From assembly GCF_013373865.1 (NCBI RefSeq), contig NC_050470.1, positions 25,884,856 through 25,948,855 on the forward strand: DNA of 64,000 nucleotides, given 5' to 3'. Source of the DNA: Monomorium pharaonis. Its lineage: Eukaryota > Arthropoda > Insecta > Hymenoptera > Formicidae. The notes below the pieces were generated by a model. That model worked only from the letters and a program-made list of their open reading frames with translations. It made no database searches and was not told the DNA's origin. The translations under genes were made by a program, and so were the position numbers. Numbering within the stretch: the first letter of the stretch is position 1; each line of letters begins with the position of its first letter. Positions 57,063 to 64,000 of this stretch are shown piece by piece.

Positions 57063-57187
57063 AGCCAAGGAATGAGTAGAATAGTAGTCAACAAACTGGC
57101 AATAATTTATTGTAAATCACAGTGAGACTGTGATTTACAATAAAATATTGCCAGTTTGTCGACTACTATTCTACTCATTCCTTGGCT
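57063..57187. repeat. Near-perfect palindrome, 61-bp arms, 3-base loop
   Basis: Left arm 57063-57123 (agccaaggaatgagtagaat...) pairs with right arm 57127-57187 at 59 of 61 positions, leaving only gag as loop. The two mismatches are an A/G and an A/T difference between arms. There is no terminal target duplication. However, ctaatcaaagg lies 51 bases upstream (57012) and ctaatcaaaagg begins at the right end (57186). No ORF. Candidate identities are a foldback element, a recent inverted duplication, a hairpin-RNA precursor or an assembly artefact. Confidence 0.9.
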
Positions 57188-57189
57188 AA

Positions 57190-58640
57190 TCAAAAGGGTA
57201 TGTTTTGTAACTGACTGAACAACATTTTGTTTACATTATTATCTGCGAAATCGTATGAAATTACATAAAATCACGACGATTATATACGTGTAACCGAAAC
57301 AAATGTATTTCGGGACCTGTAACGGACCGAGGATATTATTTTGCGGCCGAAAAATGAGCCTTGTTACACAGCAGTGTTTCGCGCGAGCCCTCCCTGTTTG
57401 CCGCCATTTTGGGATGGAGCTGAAGGTGCTTCGTTGCACAACTCCCTCTTCGTCTCCTCTCGTTCGTTTTTTTCGCGGATCGCTTCGTCGTCCTAATCAT
57501 TGTTATTACGGGAGGTCGCCCCGTACGCACACGCGCTTTTTCTCCCTCGTTCACATCCCCATGCATCCCCCGTTCGCGCGGCCTCCTCCACCCTCGGCGA
57601 TAGATTTTGGTCAAGCCAATTACATTTTTTCCCCGGTCGTGGAAAGAATAAAACTATGATACCCTTGGCCGGTATCACGCCGCTCCTCACCTGCCTCGGA
57701 CAACGTCGGTCGGGCTCAGAAACCCTGAAAACGATCCCGCAAAATTCGTAGGCGCGACAGACGCGCTTAATGCCAATAATCATGGCGGCGGATCATCATC
57801 TTCGTTGTATCGTATTCTAATTTCCGCACATAATTCCCGAAATCTCTATGTGGAAAAATAGCGACGCTAAGTTTCTGCCTTAATTAATACACGCTCCTTA
57901 ACATAATCTCCCCGTTAAAGATAGTAATTTATCAAACTCGTATGCACGTCGAAAAAGTCGTACAAAAATCCTGTAAAATCTCATTAACGTCTTCGGAGAA
58001 TGACTTGGAGCAATATTGACAGACATACACGGTGTACAACACGAATTGTACTCTCATGTCCCATGAAGTGAAAGGCTGAGTTAACACGCGTTCTTGTTAA
58101 GAAGCCATCGAGCGAGACCATTATCGAAAAAAATCTAGGTAGCCATGGCGTATTATCAGGATACCACTGGGGCAATCGGGAATCACGAAGTCGTCGTGCT
58201 TCACACGCGAATCTTGTTACTCTCCGATTACGAGGCCTAACGAGTGCGTCACGGCGTCCTCTTACGAACCCGAAGACAGCTGGTCGGCCGGAGGAGAAGG
58301 CAGAGAGGGTCTCGTCGTCAATTTTCTGCCCGACAGATCTGCGAATCCGCGTCGCCGATCCGCTCCCCTCGATCTAAGGCCCTCCACCCGCGCCCGCCAG
58401 CCTCGCCGGCTCTTCTTCCGATGCGCTCTCCATCCTCATAGTGTCTCCCTCGCTCCACCGCGAGCCCAGTAATTGATATTATTATGGGCCAGAGAGGCCC
58501 TCCCATTACGTTATAAATGTTACACAGGTCGATTACCGCTCTTTGTTCCGGACATGCTTACATTGTCCGCGAACAATGCTGGGCCCTCTTCCTCCGCCAC
58601 CTCCTGTTCCCTGGACCCCGGCGCATCGTACGCGAAGGAA
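57190..58640. other. Gene-less stretch with CpG-rich blocks
   Basis: CpG-rich at about 57.34-57.8 kb (with a gccgccattttggg word near 57.4 kb) and 58.2-58.63 kb. Frames of 62-118 codons overlap on both strands and are not recognised. Some resemble promoter or leader sequence. Confidence 0.4.
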
Positions 58641-58641
58641 G

Positions 58642-58646
<5 letters not shown>

Positions 58647-58698
<52 letters not shown>
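58647..58698 (+). repeat. (GA)n microsatellite, 26 copies
   Basis: A 52-base perfect GA tract. It yields Arg-Glu runs on plus and Ser-Leu runs on minus in five chance ORFs. Confidence 0.97.
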
Positions 58699-58701
<3 letters not shown>

Positions 58702-59756
58702 GAGGAGAGAGTTAACCCCACGACTTAACCTAAGAGATATCAAGATATCGGTATCGCGTCCTTTTCTCAGCGTGATCCCCCTCTGATCATCCTCGACGAG
58801 AGAATTCGATATTTATTGAGTTCGTTTGTACTTGTCAGTTTGAATATTAGCATACCATTTTCATATACAACAGAAAATATTAAACAAATTAACCAAAGAA
58901 ATTATGCAAACGCTTAAACTTATTAGGTCTGTTAATAAAAGTCAGCCTAGTTGCGGAGTATGAAAAAAAAATTGCACAATTAAATAAAGAAATTACGCTA
59001 ACGCATATAAAAATATTTGTAAATATAAATGTAAGAAGGAGTAAGTTATCTCAGGCTGTACGAGATGTATTTAAATTACTAATTGTAAGTAAAATATGAA
59101 TGGAGCTGTGCTCTGTTCTGTGAACGCCAACATGAATTTTTCAAGATGCGCCATATATGTGATGTATATGATGCAGTATACGCGGTTATAATCGCGTTAT
59201 GCTCCGAATGCTTTGGTCACGAGCGACTCAACCTGCACTTTCAATCACGATGGTATATATGCGACGTAGCGTAAACAGTCCGTATGTTTCGAACTAGTTA
59301 GGAATACAGACTACTATGTGGAGCTAATTTTAGAAGTTAACATCACGAACGCAACGAAGATATAAGACAATTAAATAGTATTATAAAATTAAATGAAAAC
59401 GAAGCTAATATTTTGCTTGATTATCTCAAAAGATTTTGAGCCACCGATATCATTGAATTAAATTATTTAAATCATATTAATTATCGAGTTATATAAAATT
59501 ACGTTATAACGTTTGTTTATCGTGCCATTTCCGCAATGGAGAAAACGTATTCCTCGCGGCCACGTGTGTGAGGAACAATTGCAGGTGCGATTCGGGCCGC
59601 GTAGCCCAAACAAGCAGATGCTTGCAAAAGGAGCATGCGAATCGCAACAATGCCGTGGCAAGGCCGAAAACACGCTGCAAAGGGCCCGAACCCCTTCGAT
59701 TTTTAATTTGATCCCTCTTCGGGCAGCGCGTTTTGTTTAATGGCGAAGGCGGTAAC

Positions 59757-59770
59757 CGCGCGCGCGCGCG
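59757..59770. repeat. (CG)7 tract
   Basis: Fourteen bases of alternating CG followed by cacg, a classical Z-DNA-prone sequence, in a CpG-rich block. Confidence 0.85.
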
Positions 59771-60012
59771 CACGAACCCGCCAGCCAATGGCAGACCGGC
59801 TGGAAATCATACACGGGATCGCCGGCCGCGCAGCGGCCTCCGAGAGTGGAGGTGAGGTACGGTTAGACGAGGTTTATGCTCGCTCCCCGCGTCTCCTTAA
59901 CATTCGACGGGCCTGTCCCGGCACGGCATTGCTCTCGCAAGAGGTGGGGCTCCTTCTCTTCGATCGGCGTTAGGCTATTTCTTCTCCTTCTACTATTCTC
60001 TTTCCCTCTCCT

Positions 60013-60030
60013 TCCTCCTCCTCCTCCTCC
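60013..60030 (+). repeat. (TCC)6 tract
   Basis: Six perfect TCC copies in a longer pyrimidine-rich run. Confidence 0.85.
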
Positions 60031-60467
60031 TTTGCATTTTCTTTCTCTTCTTCTTTTCGCAGTCGGCCGTCTTTGTATCCTCGTTATTCTTACATCTTCG
60101 CCGAAATTCGCATTTGAAACCTTTGGTAACGAACAGAAAGTATATATATATAAAGCAACAATTATTTTTTCTTGTAAAAAGATTATATGAAAATAGAAGA
60201 TTAAAAAAAATTATAATAATATATAGTTTCGAGAAAAGAAAAAATGAATAATAAATTGCTGGAATATATAAGGTTTTTACTGTCAGAGATGTAAATTCTG
60301 GTATAGTATAAGATTTTTCTAATTACGAGATTGCGACATTGTATTAAACAAATGATAGATTTAGACAATGCCTTTGCGAGCCATCATTATTAATTACAAA
60401 TTATTATCCGCGGACAATAGATAGGTGTTGCCGATGAATTTTTCGGCCTTCGAGGGAATCTTCCATT

Positions 60468-60495
60468 TTTCCCGCGTACCCCGCAATTTTCCCGC
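60468..60495 (+). promoter_or_regulatory. Tandem E2F-type sites 20 bp apart
   Basis: TTTCCCGC occurs at 60468-60475 and again at 60488-60495 in the same orientation. The spacing is exactly 20 bases, about two helical turns, with accccgcaa between. Both sit within a TTTTCCCGCG context. A 69-codon plus frame crosses them and could make the repeat coincidental. Confidence 0.35.
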
Positions 60496-60499
60496 GAGA

Positions 60500-63400
60500 A
60501 ATTACAAAACTCTTTTGTTCGATATTGTCGGAAGAAGAGGAGCGGGAGACTATAAGACGATAATTAAAATGCCGCGACAACATCGGCGTCCGATAAACCG
60601 ATCATTACATCGCCACTCGGGATGTAAAATTTAAATGACCAATTAGTAGAAGCCAACAAAGCTTCCTTCCTTCTGTTAATCCGTTCGAGCAGCAATTTGC
60701 AGCGGAGCTATAGGATAACCACGGCGAACGTGCAATGAAAAGGGGTGTTTCTCCGCGAGGGTGACGTACATCACCCTCTGGACGCGGAGTCGAGTAGATC
60801 GGCTTCGCACGCCTACACCCCGATGGGTAAATCGTACGCTTCGGTCAGAAGTAATTTCTAATGTGGTGAGCTTTGTCACACTTTTGCATCAGTAGTTATT
60901 ATATACTTGATGCGCATTCTCGATGCACTTCAAATCCACGTATACTTGGTACTAAACAATTGTTTGCTAAAATGTCCAACAAGAATCGCCATATATTAGT
61001 TTCTACCTCCATATGAGTTTCATCACGCAATTTAATTACTTAGGAATTTTAGGGCATTGATACGAATTTTTTTCGCTATTCTTTAATATTGTGTACTGTG
61101 ATCGGAAGGAAAGTAACCAGTCTGCTTGAATAATTAAAGAGAATTGAGCATGCGCTTGAATATAGTTGCATGGTTAATTTTAACGCGACTCAAATCGGCT
61201 CTTTACTGAAAAGTCTAGTATACAAACTTAATAGAGCATTTGTATAAGCAGAGAAATCACCGCCAGATTTCTGTTGTAGATAGTATGATTCACAATAATC
61301 ACGTGACAATGTGTTGCTTGCGTGCTCGCGGTTCGATCAGGTCGCAATCTTCGCCCGATCTATCATCGGAGAGTTTAATCGTAAATTGTACACGTGGATA
61401 AAAGTGGTGTCTTTATCAGCTCTTCGCCGTCATTTTGAATTGGCGATTTATCGCTTCCGCATAATTACGAGATCGCGAGTATCGTAGTGAATGGCATTAT
61501 CGGACCCGCAGTTTTGCAACTCTTTCCTTTCCTCTTCATGAAGAAACGTTCGATTGCAAATTAAATGTAGGAAGTGCGTCATCGTTTACTGTCGGGACAT
61601 ATAATTATCACGAATTAAGGATCGATCCGTGTAATTACTAAATTAGGAGGCTTCATTGCGCGTTCATTCATTAAGCCGGCTACGCAGTTGGCTAATAAAT
61701 TCTATAGACAATTTGTTTAATTATTAAAGTGCAACCTTCGCGTGTCGTGCTGCCGCTAAAACATTCTAACCGCGATTCCGATCAGGGGGAATGAAATAGC
61801 GCGTTTATCAGCGACCATTATAAATCTAAAAAAAGCGATGCCATACATTGTAAGGACACGCATGCGGTCAGGTCGATCCTCGCTGGTTTCACTTACTTCT
61901 CCGCGGAATCTTTTCTCTTTTTTTTGGTGGCGGGAGGGGGGAGAGGGAAGTTAACACACGCGCGCATGTAAGTGTTTCTCAGTAAAACGCTGAAACGCGC
62001 CGTGCGAGTGGGCACTGAAAATTAGCATCGCCGCCATTGATGCTCCTGCTGCCCCTTTGTCGATTCTTGCATGTATTGATCGATGCCACCGTAATTTTCG
62101 TATCGCGTGCCATATCACCTGCCACCTTTCCTTTCCAGTGCAAACCATATCGGCTTGGACATTTTTCCCTCAAAGTCGCATTTTCTTTTTACCGCGCCCG
62201 CTCGCTCTTGAGCGCGTTGCGCGTACGTTAATTTTCTCCCGTGGACGGTAGGAGAGCTCTTTTTTTTTTCGCGACCACTAATTCTGCGTCGTAGGATCTG
62301 ATTAATCGCCGCGGAGATAAAGAAATGTGCAATTACTGGACGAAATTGCGCATGGCCGCAACTTAATTACCGCATTGAATGAACGAGATACTAGGACGGT
62401 ATGTAAGTAATAATAAGTTTTTTTTTTTAAGTGCATGGACTTGCCTATGAAATATATAATTACATCAGATTTGTATAAATAAATTATACATTTTTAATTT
62501 TAATAACATTGCAATCAATGTTACTTTTTGCATTTAAATAAATTGCATTTAAGTTTATTGTTTCTGAGTTTTTGAAAATAGCGCACATATGTTGTAATTT
62601 GGAAGCAAATCTGAAGTTCTAGTTACATGTATATCTGTACTCAAGTATTCTCTCCTCAAATATGAGAATCTCCCTTCACTCATGTCTTTCTCCACCCTCT
62701 CTTTCGCGCGCGCTCTTATTGGATCGGATCTTGCGCAGCCTCAGCATCGGATAATCACGTTTCCGTGTTTTTCATGTTGCAGGTGCAGAACACGGGAACA
62801 GAAAAAAAGTAAAGAACGAGAACCTTGAACCAATCGTAAATGGCGCGGAGTGAAAGCGATCGGTCACCACGTTTTTCCCAGAAGAGCGCGAGCCACGAAA
62901 TTATCGACTTGTAAATCGAACCGAAGGATCTCGTTCCTTTTGCGGCAAATAAGCGGCCGTCCGGTAATCCAGTAGCGAATCGAGCTTACGAAACGTCGAA
63001 AGGGAGGAACGCAATCTCCCCAATTATCAAACCGTCCGACTAGACAAGTACCTGCGCTGAACACTGTTTATGATTTCATCTATGGTAAAAATAGCACTTT
63101 TACCTCTTCAAGATAATATTTTGTCGATATATTATTTTGTGCGCGCTACTCCATACGAAAAATATAACTATTAATTTAATTTTTTCGATTTGTAAAAAGT
63201 TTTTACTAAATAAAAGTGTATGCCTATCATACCTGAAGTATACGTGTGAAATCTTTTGTAACATTTAGTGCAAATCCCTCTATCTTATTGTAAGCTATCT
63301 AGATGGAAGGCGAGTAGACTTTGCATTCATACGGGATACTTTGAAAAGAGATTCCAGACGTATCGTCACACCTCCATTCTAGAGACGAGACGAGATAGTA

Positions 63401-64000
63401 CGGCGACACTTCGCGGACAATACTCCGTGACTCGCACGATTATACGCGAGCACAGCTTAATCACCGTAATAGAGCGGCCATAATGGCTGATACGATCTGT
63501 ATTTGCTCGTTAGATTCGAGCTATGCTCTTCCACGCGTGCGAAAGAGCGCTATCCGTTTCGCCTACGCGTATACAAATGGCAATTACACTGGGGAGTAAT
63601 CTTGCGTATAAATTTCTGCGTAATGATATATCGTGACAGTGATGTGACATGAATTAAACGTTACAATTAATGCAAGTATATATTTGCATTTTTTTTATGT
63701 TTTGTTTTCGATTTCTTTTATCTTTCAAAGTGTACTGTGATAATTTATCATAGGTATTAATCTCTTTGTAAATCTAATGCAATCAAATTTCTTTCTGTTA
63801 TGTTTCTCTGTCATTTAATTAAGACAAATGTACTTCAATTTTTCTTTAAAGGTAATGAAGAAATAAAATTCAGTGAGGAAGAAATTGAAGCTAATGTTTG
63901 CATCTCATGCTTTCGATTACGTTTCGAGATAGTAACTAATATCTCTTTAATAAATCGGAGGGAAGCAGAATAGAACATGATACGTTACATCAGGTGAATT
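60500..64000. other. Gene-less end of the window
   Basis: Moderate to CpG-rich at 60.5-60.86, 61.87-62.4 and 62.7-63.06 kb. AT-rich at 60.9-61.1, 62.4-62.66, 63.07-63.25 and 63.65-63.97 kb. A G-rich tract ggtggcgggaggggggagaggg lies near 61.93 kb. Frames of 64-71 codons are unrecognised. A minus-strand donor-like gtaagtg lies near 61898, without a convincing exon. Confidence 0.4.

Larger units (their letters stand above)
58700..60460. other. Gene-less stretch, CpG-rich in the middle
   Basis: AT-rich at 58.8-59.1 and 59.33-59.5 kb; CpG-rich at 59.5-59.99 kb; pyrimidine-rich at 59.97-60.06 kb; AT-rich to 60.4 kb. Frames of 68-104 codons are unrecognised. Confidence 0.4.

Noticed and set aside
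58473..58786. Frames with Arg-Glu or Leu-Ser runs
   Set aside because: Translations of the 26-copy GA microsatellite.

Overview
This window looks like noncoding or gene-poor nuclear DNA from an insect, most likely a hymenopteran and possibly an ant. The grounds are a fine mosaic of AT-rich stretches (often 25-30% GC by eye) and short CpG-dense blocks with no CpG depletion, many GA/CT, TA and TTCG microsatellites, intron-like spacing, and no operon-style gene packing. The organism call is inference, because no recognisable protein or RNA was found to anchor it.

No confident protein-coding gene is present. No long open reading frame resembles a family I can name. The longest frames (220-270 codons) lie over GC-rich, simple-repeat DNA where several frames on both strands are open at once, and I treat them as artefacts. 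What remains is a set of short candidate exons or small ORFs, chosen for splice-like boundaries, start-codon context, or a GC step against AT-rich surroundings. They lie near 0.87-1.34 kb (both strands), 5.5 kb (-), 7.2 kb (-), 10.5 kb (+), 13.6-14.8 kb (+), 18.6 kb (+), 21.5 kb (+), 22.8 and 28.5 kb (+, frame-compatible with each other), 24.6 kb (+), 31.3 kb (-), 34.1 kb (+), 39.45 kb (+ microexon), 43.6 kb (+), 52.3 kb (+) and 55.3 kb (+). All have low confidence and none has a predicted function.

Promoter-like places: a CpG-rich block ending in a good splice donor at 3.47-3.75 kb; a TATAAAAG box with initiator-like bases at 11.22 kb; an E2F-type site at 20.54 kb; a TATATAAG box at 33.12 kb; a perfect RFX/X-box palindrome at 53.19 kb; E2F-type sites at 55.74 and 55.82 kb; and a tandem E2F-type pair at 60.47 kb.

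Repeats and mobile-like DNA: a nearly perfect 61-bp-arm palindrome at 57.06-57.19 kb, the most striking structure in the window; a 105-bp terminal-inverted-repeat element with a 4-bp target duplication at 27.23 kb; a tRNA-derived, partly duplicated element at 11.8-12.4 kb; two diverged tandem duplications (22.8/23.4 kb and 28.7/28.9 kb); a 17.5-copy GTTC array at 48.8 kb; a 26-copy GA array at 58.65 kb; a 20-copy TA array at 25.1 kb; and a single-base-loop G-quadruplex motif at 50.4 kb. The layout as a whole fits a large intron or intergenic regulatory landscape: roughly 40 CpG-rich blocks of 0.2-0.9 kb separated by AT-rich DNA.
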